64,000 bases of DNA. Source: Paenibacillus sp. URB8-2. Its GTDB lineage: Bacteria; Bacillota; Bacilli; Paenibacillales; Paenibacillaceae. Below the pieces are notes generated by a model. The model worked only from the letters and a program-made list of their open reading frames with translations. It did not search any database and had not been told where the DNA came from. Location: assembly GCF_013393385.1 (NCBI RefSeq), contig NZ_AP023239.1:62001-126000 (forward strand), written 5' to 3'. Shown one piece after another: positions 26,702 through 36,304 of the stretch (position 1 is the first letter of the stretch; each line of letters begins with the position of its first letter). Both the position numbers and the translations under genes were made by a program.

Positions 26702-27286
26702 ATGAAGATAGGAGTGCTGGCGCTTCAGGGCGCTGTAACGGAACATATTGTGAGCATCGGCAAGACGGGAGCCGAAGGGACGCCAATCAAGCGGATAGAG
26801 CAGCTTGACGAGGTGGATGGACTGATCATTCCCGGAGGCGAGAGCACAACCATCGGCAAGCTGATGCGCAAGTACGGCTTCATTGAAGCAATTCGCGAGT
26901 TTGCAGGCCAAGGCAAGCCGGTCTTCGGGACATGTGCCGGACTTATTGTGCTGGCAAAGGAAATTGCGGGCGGAGAGTCGGCACATCTGGAACTGATGGA
27001 TATTACCGTGGCACGGAATGCCTTTGGAAGACAGCGGGAAAGCTTTGAATGCGACCTGGATGTAAAAGGAATTGAGGAACCGGTCCGGGCAGTGTTCATA
27101 CGGGCTCCGCTTATTGAGAAAGTTGGTCCGAATGTGGATGTGCTGTCCGTCTATAAAGACGAGATTGTAACCGCGCGTGAGGGTAACTTGCTTGTGTCTT
27201 CTTTTCACCCGGAATTGACGGATGATTACCGGCTGCATCAGTACTTTACGGATATGGTACAGGCTGCCGGTACGGCCGAACAGTAA
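26702..27286 (+). CDS. pdxT: Pyridoxal 5'-phosphate synthase glutaminase subunit PdxT
   Basis: Class I glutaminase that channels ammonia to PdxS. 194 residues. Motifs: PGGESTTIGKL oxyanion region, nucleophile Cys in FGTCAGLIVLAKE, and the His/Glu pair in SSFHPELTDD. Cotranscribed with pdxS. Confidence 0.97.
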   Translation: MKIGVLALQGAVTEHIVSIGKTGAEGTPIKRIEQLDEVDGLIIPGGESTTIGKLMRKYGFIEAIREFAGQGKPVFGTCAGLIVLAKEIAGGESAHLELMDITVARNAFGRQRESFECDLDVKGIEEPVRAVFIRAPLIEKVGPNVDVLSVYKDEIVTAREGNLLVSSFHPELTDDYRLHQYFTDMVQAAGTAEQ

Positions 27287-27308
27287 AACTGCATATATAA
27301 ACATCCTG

Positions 27309-27344
27309 ACTCTTTCAAAGCCTTCACCGGCTAATTGAAAGAGT
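27309..27344 (+). other. Strong hairpin between pdxT and serS
   Basis: ACTCTTTCAA-AGCC-TTCACC-GGCT-AA-TTGAAAGAGT, a 14-bp stem. No T run follows (TAGGGCTGTTTC), so it is at best a weak terminator and might instead be a processing or pausing site in a pdxST-serS transcript. Confidence 0.6.
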
Positions 27345-27370
27345 TAGGGCTGTTTCAGGAGGGAAATGTC

Positions 27371-28660
27371 GTGTTAGATGTTAAAATATTGCGCACCGAT
27401 TATGCCAAGGTTGAGGAGGCGCTCGACAAACGCGGCAAATCGCAGGATTTGATCTCCGGATTTCCGGCACTGGATCTTCGCCGCCGCGAACTGCTTCAGG
27501 AGACGGAAAGCTTGAAGAACCGCCGCAACACCGTCTCGGGCGAGGTCGCCAAGAGAAAGAAGAGCGGAGAGCCGGCCGATGAGCTGATTGCCGAAATGCG
27601 GAACGTATCGGACCGGATTAAAGAACTGGACGATGAAGTGCGGGATCTGGAAAATCAAATTTCCGAGCTGATGCTGAGCATTCCGAACATTCCCCACGAG
27701 TCGGTGCCGGTAGGCAAATCCGAGGAAGAGAATGTGGAAGTGCGCCGATGGTCGCAGCCGCGTGAATTCGGCTTTACACCCAAGTCTCACTGGGAGCTGG
27801 CGCAGAATCTGGATATCCTAGACTTTGAGGCCGCTGCCAAGGTGACGGGATCGCGTTTTGTGTTTTATAAAGGTCTGGGAGCCCGCCTAGAGCGCGCGGT
27901 GATCAACTTTATGATGGACCTGCATAGCGGGGAGCATCATTACGAGGAAATGCTGCCGCCGTATATTGTCAATAAAGACAGTCTGTACGGCACGGGACAG
28001 CTTCCTAAATTCGAAGAGGACCTGTTCAAGCTACGCGACACGGAGTATTACCTGATTCCGACGGCCGAAGTGCCGGTAACGAACTATTACCGGGAGGAAA
28101 TCCTGAACGCTTCCGATTTGCCGAAGTATTTTGTCGCTTACAGCTCCTGCTTCCGCTCGGAAGCCGGTTCGGCCGGACGGGATACCCGAGGGCTGATCCG
28201 CCAGCATCAATTCAACAAGGTAGAGCTGGTCAAGCTGACATCGCCGGAATCCTCTTATGAAGAGCTTGAGAAAATGACGGCGAACGCCGAAAGCGTACTG
28301 CAACTGCTCGAGCTGCCCTACCGCGTGCTGGCGCTCTGTACGGGCGATATGGGCTTTACCGCGGCCAAGACCTATGATCTCGAAGTTTGGCTGCCGGAAA
28401 GCGGCATGTACCGTGAAATTTCGTCCTGCTCGAATACCGAGGACTTTCAGGCCCGGCGGGCCAACATCCGATTCCGCAAGGAACCGAAAGCCAAGCCGGA
28501 ATTCGTGCATACGCTCAATGGCTCGGCTTTGGCGGTAGGACGCACAGTAGCTGCCATTCTGGAGAATTATCAGCAGGAGGACGGCAGTGTGCTTATTCCG
28601 GAACGTCTTCAGCCTTATATGGGCAACGTGAAGGCGATACGGCCAAAGACGAACCAGTAA
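27371..28660 (+). CDS. serS: Seryl-tRNA synthetase
   Basis: Charges tRNA-Ser. About 429 residues. The N-terminal long antiparallel coiled coil (about residues 30-110) binds the tRNA variable arm. Class II motif 2 is [21 protein letters not shown] (landmarks FRSEAGSAG and RGLIRQHQF); motif 3 is [23 protein letters not shown] 27371 ([10 protein letters not shown]) follows GGAGGG by 7 bases and matches the normal start; in-frame codons upstream would run through the preceding hairpin. No T-box leader is present. A tRNA-Ser gene lies just downstream. Confidence 0.96.
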   Translation: MLDVKILRTDYAKVEEALDKRGKSQDLISGFPALDLRRRELLQETESLKNRRNTVSGEVAKRKKSGEPADELIAEMRNVSDRIKELDDEVRDLENQISELMLSIPNIPHESVPVGKSEEENVEVRRWSQPREFGFTPKSHWELAQNLDILDFEAAAKVTGSRFVFYKGLGARLERAVINFMMDLHSGEHHYEEMLPPYIVNKDSLYGTGQLPKFEEDLFKLRDTEYYLIPTAEVPVTNYYREEILNASDLPKYFVAYSSCFRSEAGSAGRDTRGLIRQHQFNKVELVKLTSPESSYEELEKMTANAESVLQLLELPYRVLALCTGDMGFTAAKTYDLEVWLPESGMYREISSCSNTEDFQARRANIRFRKEPKAKPEFVHTLNGSALAVGRTVAAILENYQQEDGSVLIPERLQPYMGNVKAIRPKTNQ

Positions 28661-28666
28661 ATGGAG

Positions 28667-28696
28667 TTGCTTCCGTATAGGCTAATATGGTACAAT
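28667..28696 (+). promoter_or_regulatory. Promoter of tRNA-Ser
   Basis: TTGCTT, 18-bp spacer, TACAAT, 29 bp before the tRNA. Confidence 0.7.
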
Positions 28697-28725
28697 CTCT
28701 AATGCATGTGATATTTGCAGCATAT

Positions 28726-28814
28726 GGAGAGGTACCGAAGCGGTCATAACGGGGCGGTCTTGAAAACCGTTAGGGTGCAAGCCCACATGGGTTCGAATCC
28801 CATCCTCTCCGCCA
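28726..28814 (+). tRNA. tRNA-Ser (anticodon UGA)
   Basis: Acceptor stem GGAGAGG/CCTCTCC, long variable arm typical of serine tRNA, anticodon loop CTTGAAA giving UGA, T-loop GGTTCGAATCC, and an encoded CCA. B. subtilis also has a tRNA-Ser after serS. Confidence 0.97.
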
Positions 28815-28846
28815 TATCCTTTATTTTTGAATATGTAAGAGTACAG

Positions 28847-28875
28847 GCCGTTTCCTTCGGGAGACGGCTTTTTTA
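28847..28875 (+). terminator. Terminator after tRNA-Ser
   Basis: GCCGTTTCC-TTCG-GGAGACGGC followed by TTTTTT. Confidence 0.92.
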
Positions 28876-28979
28876 ATATTTGGCGAGACCCTTGCTAAAG
28901 CGTACATGGAGTACAGGAACCAGAGAATAAAAAGCCCGCTTTCTCCGCAATGTATTAGAGAAGGAGGCTGATTACATTT

Positions 28980-29321
28980 ATGGATCAACAATTACAGCTG
29001 GACCAGCAGCAGCTCGTATCCGCTTGGCAGGAGCGTCTTCCCTCTTTTATGGATGACGGAGACAGCTATTCCGTACAGGCTGACGAAGCCGACCGGAAGA
29101 GCATGCTTATTCATTTCAACGCGGCGGGACGCCAGAGCTACTCTCTGGACTTTCGCTGCACGTATGTAGACAGCCGGGAGGTTGCGGTTGACCTTGTTGA
29201 TGTCGAGCGGGCCGGACTGCATACCGATGAGCGGACCGACGCCGTACAGCAGCTGGCGCAGCGGTACACGCGGCAGATTCACGAGTGCGCACAAGCGCTG
29301 AAAGATGTTACCAATCCCTAA
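28980..29321 (+). CDS. Conserved hypothetical protein, 113 residues
   Basis: I do not recognise the family. The protein is acidic and hydrophilic, with a Gln-rich start (DQQLQLDQQQ), no signal peptide and no membrane segment. The middle looks like a beta-sheet (SMLIHFNAAGRQSYSLDFRC) and the C-terminal third is helical (TDAVQQLAQRYTRQIHECAQ). AAGGAGG lies 12 bases before the ATG. It is 19 bp upstream of sspP and probably cotranscribed with it, so a link to spores is possible but unproven. Confidence 0.7.
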   Translation: MDQQLQLDQQQLVSAWQERLPSFMDDGDSYSVQADEADRKSMLIHFNAAGRQSYSLDFRCTYVDSREVAVDLVDVERAGLHTDERTDAVQQLAQRYTRQIHECAQALKDVTNP

Positions 29322-29340
29322 CCTAAAGGAGGACGAGAAC

Positions 29341-29493
29341 ATGAGCAAGCCGAAGACAATTCAGGTTCCCGGAACACAGCCCGCGGTAGACGAAATGAAG
29401 ACGCGTCATAACAGTGACGGTCCGGAGCCGCTTTCCGGCTCCAAGAAGGTGAAGCAGGCAAATCACGTCAGCCATAACAACCCGCAAGGATAA
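29341..29493 (+). CDS. sspP: Small acid-soluble spore protein P family
   Basis: 50-residue, Lys/Asn/His-rich peptide. The central GPEPLSGSKKVKQANHVSHNN strongly resembles B. subtilis SspP (GQPEPLDGSKKVKNRNH). SspP is a minor, forespore-expressed protein of the spore core. The ATG at 29341 has a near-perfect AAAGGAGG upstream. The N-terminal half differs from SspP, so the assignment rests on the C-terminal half and on size. Confidence 0.75.
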   Translation: MSKPKTIQVPGTQPAVDEMKTRHNSDGPEPLSGSKKVKQANHVSHNNPQG

Positions 29494-29583
29494 CATTTTA
29501 CTGGAAATGGTTTATCCGGGGAAGTAAATCGTTTATCATTAGATAGGGGGAGATAGTTCTTTAATTGGGAGAGGAGAGAAAAA

Positions 29584-30672
29584 ATGTTTAAAAAGTGGGG
29601 AATTTCCGCAGCGGCGATGCTGCTTGCAGCAGTCGTAATCCTTCCAGGGTGCGGAAGCAAACAGGCTCCGAAGGAAGCGCTGCAGGGAGCGGCAAGCAAA
29701 GCGGCTGCAATGACTTCTTATGAAATGAAGAGCAAGTTCGTTATCAATAACCTGACGATTGATGCGCCAAGCGAGCAATCTACGGGGATGACGGCACAGG
29801 TGCTGAGCATGCTCAAGAACGCGGACATTTCGGTCGATGGCGTGTATCAGGCCGATCCGATGCAGACGGAAATGACGCTGGTATTGAATTTAAAAGGCGA
29901 TATGACGATGAGCTTTACCATTCCGATGGTGATGACGACGGAGAAGCTGTATGTTAAGATTCCGAGCATTCCGTTCCTCCCTATTCCGGAAAATGTCGTA
30001 GGTAAGTTCGTGATGCTTGACCTGAAGAAGCTTGCGGAACAGGAAGGCACCGAATTTAATCCGGGCATGCTGGATACGCAAAAGACCCAGAAGCTTTCCA
30101 ACGAGGTGCTGAGCACACTGCTGGCCGAATATGACGAGAGCAAGTATTTTAATAACATCGATCCCAAAGATGCGAATCTGCCGGAGGGCGTAGACGCCAA
30201 GCAGGTGGTGCAGTTCCAGATTACCAATGAGAATGTGAAAGAAGCCGTTACTATCTTTGTCAACAATGCACTGCCGAAAATTTTGGACATTCTGTCCAAG
30301 GAAGAGTACAAGAATCTGCTCCAGATCGACCAGAAGCAGTTGGACGAAGCCAAGGCAGACCTGCAGAATAGCGAGAAGAAGGCGGAGTTTGACAAAAACC
30401 TGGCTAAGCTGGACCAGTATCTGGCCGTGAATCAGTTCCGCTTCAACACGGCGATCAACAAAGACGAATTCCCTGTTTATCAGGATCTGGCGCTGGACGT
30501 CAAGATCACCAATCCGGATGACGGGACAAAAGTAGGATTGTCGCTGACCGGCAGCAATCAATACAGCAAGATTAATGAAAAGCCGGCATTCAAAATCGGC
30601 ATCCCCCAAGGCAGCGACGTCATTACCGAGGAAGAGCTGCAGCAGCAGCTTGGCTCGCTGGGTTCCTATTAA
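29584..30672 (+). CDS. Lipoprotein of unknown function (DUF6612-like architecture)
   Basis: 362 residues. Type II signal peptide with lipobox ILPGC (Cys23). The mature part alternates beta segments and charged helices: repeated Met/Thr-rich beta stretches (SYEMKSKFVINNLTI, QTEMTLVLNLKGDMTMSFTI) and a lysine-rich helical region near residues 230-280. This pattern resembles the LolA/LppX-like fold of extracellular lipoproteins, but no motif fixes a function. Upstream AGGAGAGAA. Monocistronic, with its own terminator. Confidence 0.75.
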   Translation: MFKKWGISAAAMLLAAVVILPGCGSKQAPKEALQGAASKAAAMTSYEMKSKFVINNLTIDAPSEQSTGMTAQVLSMLKNADISVDGVYQADPMQTEMTLVLNLKGDMTMSFTIPMVMTTEKLYVKIPSIPFLPIPENVVGKFVMLDLKKLAEQEGTEFNPGMLDTQKTQKLSNEVLSTLLAEYDESKYFNNIDPKDANLPEGVDAKQVVQFQITNENVKEAVTIFVNNALPKILDILSKEEYKNLLQIDQKQLDEAKADLQNSEKKAEFDKNLAKLDQYLAVNQFRFNTAINKDEFPVYQDLALDVKITNPDDGTKVGLSLTGSNQYSKINEKPAFKIGIPQGSDVITEEELQQQLGSLGSY

Positions 30673-30720
30673 CCAAGAAGAGCCCAAAGCAGCATATTCA
30701 GAAGAGTTTGTCAGTTTGCT

Positions 30721-30766
30721 AAAAACCCCGTATAAAGCGCAGATACGCTTTATACGGGGTTTTTAG
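30721..30766 (+). terminator. Strong terminator after the lipoprotein gene
   Basis: Perfect 18-bp stem AAAACCCCGTATAAAGCG / CGCTTTATACGGGGTTTT around a CAGATA loop. The arms carry A and T runs at both ends, so it can act in both directions. Confidence 0.92.
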
Positions 30767-30883
30767 TAAGAGTTTTTAAGTTCTTCTGGGGTCCTCACAA
30801 TACCTGGGCAGCCTCGAAGCTAAGTCTCCGCTTTGTGGGGCCCATTGTATCGATCCGCGACCTAAGCCCTGAGCGGCAGACGG

Positions 30884-31462
30884 TTACATCGGCGGATTTC
30901 CCGCAGAGGAAGCCTCATCGGCCAAAAGGGCGTAAGTCCGGTGATCCTGCCACTGTCCATTGATCTTAAGGAAGCGGCGCGCAATGCCTTCCGGCTGAAA
31001 CCCATTCTTCTCCAAGACCCTTCTGGAAGCGTCGTTATGCAGGAGAATGGCGGCTTGCAGCCGGTGCAGACCGAGTACCTGAAAAGCATATTCCGCCGCC
31101 AGGCCGACAGCTCCCGTCATAAACCCCCGCCCTTGATGCTTATGGTCGATAAAATAGCCGAGATCGGCAAACTGGCCCACCCCGCGTACAATGTTGTTGA
31201 TGGCAATCTGTCCGATTAAACGTTCCTCTTCGGCAGAATAGATTCCGAACATATACGCTCTGTCCAGTTCCTCATCCTCCATTCGCTGAAGAATGAGCTG
31301 CTTTTGGCCTTTCAATGTAAAGAAGTCGTCTTCCCTCTCGGGCTCATAGCGGCTGTGGACGCTGCGGTTGCGCAGACGCAGTTCCAGCAGGCTCTCCGCG
31401 TTCTGAGAGCGGATCGGGGCAAGATAAATCCCGGCCGATTGATTAGTTAAAATGAATGACAT
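30884..31462 (-). CDS. GNAT-family N-acetyltransferase, RimJ/RimL type
   Basis: 192 residues. The acetyl-CoA binding motif is the region DLGYFIDHKHQGRGFMTGAV (Q/R-x-x-G-x-G/A loop at about residues 105-120). The later LGLHRLQAAILLHNDASRRVLEKNGF is the RimJ/RimL signature for N-terminal acetylation of ribosomal proteins, but such proteins also modify small molecules. It starts 6 bp after tadA ends, so the two are cotranscribed. Confidence 0.85.
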   Translation of the reverse strand: MSFILTNQSAGIYLAPIRSQNAESLLELRLRNRSVHSRYEPEREDDFFTLKGQKQLILQRMEDEELDRAYMFGIYSAEEERLIGQIAINNIVRGVGQFADLGYFIDHKHQGRGFMTGAVGLAAEYAFQVLGLHRLQAAILLHNDASRRVLEKNGFQPEGIARRFLKINGQWQDHRTYALLADEASSAGNPPM

Positions 31463-31468
31463 TGCCGC

Positions 31469-31987
31469 TTATTCCTCCCTGGCATTTTTCTGCAGGCGCT
31501 CCTGCCGAAGCCGGCGGAAGAAGGAGGTCAGGAGTCCGGCGCATTCCGCCTGCCTAATGCCGGATATGACTTCGGTCCGGTGGTTGAACCGCGGTTCCTC
31601 CAGCAAATTCATCAATGTCCCGGCGCAGCCTGCTTTCGGATCGGGCGTGCCGTACACCGTAAGCGGAACCCTGGACTGCACGATGGCTCCCGCGCACATC
31701 GGGCACGGCTCGAGTGTAACGTATAAAGTGCATTCCAGCAGTCGCCAGGAGTTCAGCGCGGCGCTCGCTTCGCGAATCGCCACCATTTCCGCATGGGCTG
31801 TGGAATCCATCGTCGTTTCGCGTAAGTTATATCCTCTTCCGATAATCTGGCCATTCCTGACAATGACCGCACCGATCGGGACTTCGCCCAGCGCCTCCGC
31901 TTTTTGGGCTTCCGCGATTGCTTCGCTCATCCACCGTTCATGTTCTTCCTGCTGCCCAGAGGATGTCCCATTATCCCAGTTGTTCAA
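31469..31987 (-). CDS. tadA: tRNA-specific adenosine deaminase (TadA)
   Basis: Deaminates A34 of tRNA-Arg to inosine; essential in most bacteria. 172 residues with a short N-terminal extension. Zinc/catalytic motifs: His65-Ala-Glu67 and Pro94-Cys95-x-x-Cys98. TTG start (complement of 31985-31987) with GGAAAGGAAG upstream. In B. subtilis tadA (yaaJ) also lies shortly after serS/tRNA-Ser. Confidence 0.95.
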   Translation of the reverse strand: MNNWDNGTSSGQQEEHERWMSEAIAEAQKAEALGEVPIGAVIVRNGQIIGRGYNLRETTMDSTAHAEMVAIREASAALNSWRLLECTLYVTLEPCPMCAGAIVQSRVPLTVYGTPDPKAGCAGTLMNLLEEPRFNHRTEVISGIRQAECAGLLTSFFRRLRQERLQKNAREE

Positions 31988-32050
31988 AAGATTCTTCCTT
32001 TCCGCTCCGGGCCGGATTGTTCTGCGAACGAGTATTCGTTCTTAACAAAT

Positions 32051-32133
32051 TGTGCATAACTCTGTGGAAAACCCGGTTGTTATCCACAATTTTATACACA
32101 TGGGGGATGTTGATTTTGTTTATATGTGCATAA
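32051..32133. promoter_or_regulatory. DnaA-box cluster between tadA and a histidine kinase gene
   Basis: Four perfect TTATNCACA boxes in 83 bp: 32051-32059 (minus, TTATGCACA), 32080-32088 (plus, TTATCCACA), 32092-32100 (plus, TTATACACA) and 32125-32133 (minus, TTATGCACA). A near match (TTTTCCACA on minus) lies at 32063-32071. Such clusters bind DnaA. The region is the divergent intergenic space, so DnaA could act on either gene. Confidence 0.8.
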
Positions 32134-32308
32134 CCTGTGGACTCTTTCTATCCTATTGTAGAGAAGTAGCGATGGATTTTCAATGTTGAGAAAACGGAAT
32201 GCTTCATATAAATGCTTTTAAATGCTTTTCAAATGGAAGGGCAGAAGGTATGATAATTATTGAATAAACGCTAGGAATGACCAGCCGGCTAAGAGGTGAA
32301 AAATTAGC

Positions 32309-34630
32309 TTGTCCATAAAAACGAAGCTTTCTGCCATAATATTCGGCTCCGTACTACTGATTCTGGCACTGAATTTGACTCTTAATTCCTATGCGACCCG
32401 CAATAATCTGCGAGGCGAGGCCGAGAGAAACATGAAGACGGCGGCCATGCAGATTGCCGTTTCCGTAGAACAGAGCAACTACAGCTCCAATTATGCGGAA
32501 CAGCTGATAGCGCAAAATTTGCGAATGGCCGCTATTTTGATATCCAATGATTTGGACCCCGACATAGCGAACGTAACGAATGCCGAATTGAAGAAACTGG
32601 CCTCGAAAGTAGGGGTTTCCAATATATCGCTGCTGGTCAGGACCAAGGACGACATTGTGGTGAAGAAGTCCTCCGACCCCAAAGAACTAGACTTACCTAC
32701 AAAAGGCTTTGGATTTTGGTATACGGCATTTGTTGATCTGTTCGAAGGAAGGGAAGTATCGGTTGCCAAAGGGCAGCGATTGGAGCATTTTTGGTCCGGT
32801 CCTTTTGAGTATTCATCCTCCAATCCCGAGTTTATCGAGAAGTGGGGTTATTACTATGACGGACGAAGCAATTACATTATCGATCCGTATATCCGCAGCA
32901 CGTCTATTAGCGATTATGTCAGAATTATGAGTCCGGAAGAAATTGTGAAGCAGACGATGGAGGTCAACCCTGATATTCTGGAAATTACGGGCATCAATCC
33001 CTCCACATTCGGTTCTTCCACTATGGATCCGGACGGCACCGACAGTGTCAATGTCAAACTGCGCAACCGGCCGATTATGTACGGTACCTACCGGTTTGGA
33101 GACGTAGAGCGGGACAAATGGGCGGTGAAAGAAGCACTGGCCAAAAAAGAGCCCGTAATGGTGGATGCGACGGCGCGCGGTGTAAGGGTGATGAAGAGCT
33201 TTATTCCGGTTACCCTGCCCGATTCGGGCGCCTATGTTATCAGCGTGGTGATCGATTACTCGGTCATTACGTCGGTTATTAGAGAACAATTATGGAACAA
33301 CATCCGGAGTTCCCTCCTGCTGCTTGCATTGTTCCTCGCGGGAAGCTACATTCTGGCGGGTTTTATTATTCGGCCCATTCAGGCGATACTCACCAAGGTT
33401 CAGGACGTCTCCCGGGGTAAGTTCGAGCCGCCGCTGGAGGTCGGAAGCAGGGACGAACTGGGGCAGCTGGCGCTGCGCATTAACGCCATGACGCGAAATC
33501 TTGCCCTGCACACAAGCCGTCTAAGGCAGACACTTGAGGAGAACCGGGAGGTAAAAGAGCATCTGGAGTCGGTGATCAACGGTACTTCCGATGCGATCCA
33601 TACGTCGGATATGACCGGCAGGATCATCAGCGTTAACCGCGCTTTTGAAGAGCTGTACGGCTGGAGAGAACGCGAGGTTGTAGGCAGGATCATCGATCTC
33701 GTTCCGGACTCCGCATCTAAGGAAGAGGGGACGCGGCTTCAGTGGCTGATTCGGGGAGCACATCTGCCTCCGACGGAGACGCTGCGTTTGAAACGGGACG
33801 GATCTGTCGTCGAAGTCAGCGTCAGCACCTCTGTCATACGGGACGAAGAGGGCAAGCCGCTGTCCTTCGTGCATGTTTCACGGGATATGACGGAGCGGAA
33901 CCGGATGGAAGAGCTGCTCAGACAGTCCGAGAAGCTTACTACCGTTGGTCAGCTTGCCGCCGGCGTTGCCCATGAAATCCGGAATCCGCTGACGACGCTG
34001 AGGGGTTTTTTACAGCTCCAAAGGGAAAAACAGATGCTTGTCCCCCTGCATGTGGATTTGATGCTCTCAGAACTGGAGCGGATCAATCTGATTGTCAGCG
34101 AATTTCTTATATTGGCCAAGCCGCAAGCGGTGCGGTTTCAGCAAAAGGACGTCTGTCAAATTCTGCATGATGTAATCTCCTTGCTGGACAGTCAGGCCCA
34201 TTTGCATAATATCGAGGTCAAGGATGAGTTTGAAATAACTCCGGCAATGGTACACTGTGAAGAGAACCAACTAAAGCAGGTATTTATCAATATTATCAAA
34301 AACGGAATTGAGTCCATGTCCGCAGGCGGAACGCTAACATTGGAACAGAAGCGTATCGAAGATTCAATCGTTATTGTCATTACCGATGAGGGAGAGGGCA
34401 TCCCGGCGGAGATGCTGCCGAAGCTTGGACAGCCGTTCTTTACGAACAAGGAGACGGGGACGGGACTTGGCCTGATGATCAGCCAGCGGATTATTCAAGC
34501 CCATAAAGGAATGATGGAGATTGAAAGTCAGGTCGGCCGGGGAACCTCGGTAACGATTGCGCTCCCGGCCGCCATTGAGACCGCGGGACCTGTCAACGCA
34601 GAAGCCGGTACAGGAAAAGAAACGGAGTGA
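32309..34630 (+). CDS. PAS-domain sensor histidine kinase
   Basis: 773 residues. Membrane segment at residues 8-28, a large extracellular sensor region to about 330, a second membrane segment (330-353), HAMP linker (about 353-405), PAS domain (about 418-535), HisKA with phosphoacceptor His555 in [18 protein letters not shown], and an ATPase domain (N box [11 protein letters not shown] boxes DEGEGIP and GTGLGLMI). The TTG start has AGAGGTG about 10 bases upstream. No response regulator gene is adjacent; orphan PAS kinases with this H-box in spore formers often feed Spo0F, so a sporulation kinase is possible. It has an adjacent DnaA-box cluster. Confidence 0.9.
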   Translation: MSIKTKLSAIIFGSVLLILALNLTLNSYATRNNLRGEAERNMKTAAMQIAVSVEQSNYSSNYAEQLIAQNLRMAAILISNDLDPDIANVTNAELKKLASKVGVSNISLLVRTKDDIVVKKSSDPKELDLPTKGFGFWYTAFVDLFEGREVSVAKGQRLEHFWSGPFEYSSSNPEFIEKWGYYYDGRSNYIIDPYIRSTSISDYVRIMSPEEIVKQTMEVNPDILEITGINPSTFGSSTMDPDGTDSVNVKLRNRPIMYGTYRFGDVERDKWAVKEALAKKEPVMVDATARGVRVMKSFIPVTLPDSGAYVISVVIDYSVITSVIREQLWNNIRSSLLLLALFLAGSYILAGFIIRPIQAILTKVQDVSRGKFEPPLEVGSRDELGQLALRINAMTRNLALHTSRLRQTLEENREVKEHLESVINGTSDAIHTSDMTGRIISVNRAFEELYGWREREVVGRIIDLVPDSASKEEGTRLQWLIRGAHLPPTETLRLKRDGSVVEVSVSTSVIRDEEGKPLSFVHVSRDMTERNRMEELLRQSEKLTTVGQLAAGVAHEIRNPLTTLRGFLQLQREKQMLVPLHVDLMLSELERINLIVSEFLILAKPQAVRFQQKDVCQILHDVISLLDSQAHLHNIEVKDEFEITPAMVHCEENQLKQVFINIIKNGIESMSAGGTLTLEQKRIEDSIVIVITDEGEGIPAEMLPKLGQPFFTNKETGTGLGLMISQRIIQAHKGMMEIESQVGRGTSVTIALPAAIETAGPVNAEAGTGKETE

Positions 34631-34640
34631 CTATACCAGC

Positions 34641-35342
34641 ATGAGAATTAACAAGTTTATCAGCGAGACCGGCTACTGCTCGCGGCGTGAGGCGGATAAG
34701 CTGGTGGAAAGCGGCCGGGTGACCATTAACGGTGAACGCGCCGTGCTCGGCAGCCAGGCTGAAGCGGGAGATGATGTGCGGATAGACGGGAAAAGGCTGG
34801 AGAGCGAATCCCAGACCGTTTATATCGCACTGAACAAGCCGGTCGGCATTACTTCAACAACAGAGGGCCACATTAAAGGAAATATCGTGGATTTTGTCGG
34901 ACATCTTGAGCGGATATTTCCAATCGGTCGGCTGGACAAGGATTCGGAAGGTCTGATCCTCCTGACCAATGATGGGGATATCGTAAACAAAATACTGCGC
35001 GCAGAAGGCCGGCATGAGAAGGAGTATGTCGTCACCGTGGACCGTCCGATTACGCCTTCCTTTGTCGCCGGAATGTCCAGCGGGGTAAAGATTCTTGGAG
35101 AGAAGACGCTGCCCTGTCAGGTTACCCGGATGACGGAGCGGGTATTTCGAGTTATCCTGACCGAAGGGAAGAACCGGCAGATCCGCAGGATGTGCAGCGC
35201 CTTCGGCTATGAAGTGCGGCGGCTGCAGCGCATTCGAATCATGAATATCCGCTTGGGGAACCTTCAGGTAGGCAAGTGGCGCGATCTTACGCCGGCGGAG
35301 AAGAAAGAGCTTGGCGACATGCTGAGTTATAAGCTTCAATAA
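34641..35342 (+). CDS. rluF: Pseudouridine synthase, RsuA/RluF family
   Basis: 233 residues. N-terminal S4 RNA-binding domain ([21 protein letters not shown], landmarks INKFISE and CSRREAD), then the catalytic domain with the Asp motif [17 protein letters not shown] and the C-terminal [11 protein letters not shown] signature. Best match is the RluF-type enzyme that modifies 23S rRNA near U2604; RsuA/RluB specificity cannot be excluded from sequence alone. ATG at 34641, 10 bp after the kinase, with GGAGTGA upstream overlapping the kinase stop. Confidence 0.88.
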   Translation: MRINKFISETGYCSRREADKLVESGRVTINGERAVLGSQAEAGDDVRIDGKRLESESQTVYIALNKPVGITSTTEGHIKGNIVDFVGHLERIFPIGRLDKDSEGLILLTNDGDIVNKILRAEGRHEKEYVVTVDRPITPSFVAGMSSGVKILGEKTLPCQVTRMTERVFRVILTEGKNRQIRRMCSAFGYEVRRLQRIRIMNIRLGNLQVGKWRDLTPAEKKELGDMLSYKLQ

Positions 35343-35396
35343 AAGACTCCAGCGATCAAGACTCCAGAGCCGGTGCTCTAAGCGATGGACACAAAT

Positions 35397-35447
35397 AAAG
35401 AGCTGCTTTCGGCCCCGATGCGGGTGATGAAAGCAGCTCTTTGAATT
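35397..35447. terminator. Bidirectional terminator between rluF and motB
   Basis: AAAGAGCTGCTTTC / GAAAGCAGCTCTTT stem between two converging genes; T-rich flanks on both strands. Confidence 0.85.
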
Positions 35448-35497
35448 TTATAAAAACATAGAAGGGGCAACACTACTCTGCCGCCGGCTAAGCGCCG

Positions 35498-36304
35498 TCA
35501 TTTGGCGGATAGCGCAGTACTCTTATTCTCCTGGTACTTGCGGAGAATGGACACTTCCACCCGGCGGTTCTTCGCCCGTCCGGCGGCGGTCGAGTTATCG
35601 GCAATCGGATGGTATTCGCCGTAGCCAATGACGCTGAACTTCTCCGGTTTCAGATAGGGATTCATTAGCAGAATCTTCATGAACTGCAGAGCCCGGTTGG
35701 CGCTAAGATCCCAGTTGGAGGAGTATTCGCTGTTGGAAATCGGAATGTTGTCGGTATAACCCTGCACGACCACCTCGTAATCCGGGAACTGCTGAAGCAT
35801 TTGCGAGATCGATCTTGCGAGCTGCCGGGATTCCGGCTTGACGTTGGCCTGGCCGGAGGCGAACAGCGCGTTGTCGCTGATCGTAATCAAAAGCTGCGAT
35901 TGGTTCAGTTTCGTACTGAGCAGATCGGTAAGGCCGTTGTTCTTGATATACTGGTCAAACTGCTTCTTCAGCTTTTCCAGTTCCTCCTGTTCCTTCTTGC
36001 GGAGCTTGTCGAGATCGGCCTCGGTGCTGTTCTTTTCAGCGATAGTGTTCAGCTTTTGAGCTTTGCCTTGATCCAAATCGCTGTTGGTAGGGGCCATGGA
36101 TGAATGATCCAGCACTCCCGTTCCTCCATTGAGGGCGGAGCTGAACGCTTGGGCCATTTCCTCGAATTTCTTCGCATCCGTTGCGCTCATGGCGTACAGC
36201 ACCAGAAACAGGGCGACGAGCAGCGTCATCAGGTCGGAATAGGGGAGGAGCCAGGATTCGTCGGCGTGCTCCTCATGATCCTCGTGTCTAGTCTTTTTGC
36301 TCAC
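35498..36304 (-). CDS. motB: Flagellar motor stator protein MotB
   Basis: Stator subunit that anchors MotA to peptidoglycan. About 268 residues. One membrane segment with the proton-carrying Asp in ESWLLPYSDLMTLLVALF; a linker with a Lys/Glu-rich coiled coil; a C-terminal OmpA-like peptidoglycan-binding domain (VVQGYTDNIPISN, NWDLSANRALQFM). I choose the GTG at 36304: AAGGAAGG lies 8 bases upstream and the N-terminus matches B. subtilis; the GTG at 36313 touches that site. Overlaps motA by 17 bp. The OmpA domain and Asp are intact. Confidence 0.95.
   Translation of the reverse strand: MSKKTRHEDHEEHADESWLLPYSDLMTLLVALFLVLYAMSATDAKKFEEMAQAFSSALNGGTGVLDHSSMAPTNSDLDQGKAQKLNTIAEKNSTEADLDKLRKKEQEELEKLKKQFDQYIKNNGLTDLLSTKLNQSQLLITISDNALFASGQANVKPESRQLARSISQMLQQFPDYEVVVQGYTDNIPISNSEYSSNWDLSANRALQFMKILLMNPYLKPEKFSVIGYGEYHPIADNSTAAGRAKNRRVEVSILRKYQENKSTALSAK

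Noticed and set aside
32051..32133. Chromosomal replication origin
   Set aside because: DnaA boxes are present, but dnaA, dnaN and an AT-rich unwinding region are not; the cluster is more likely regulatory.
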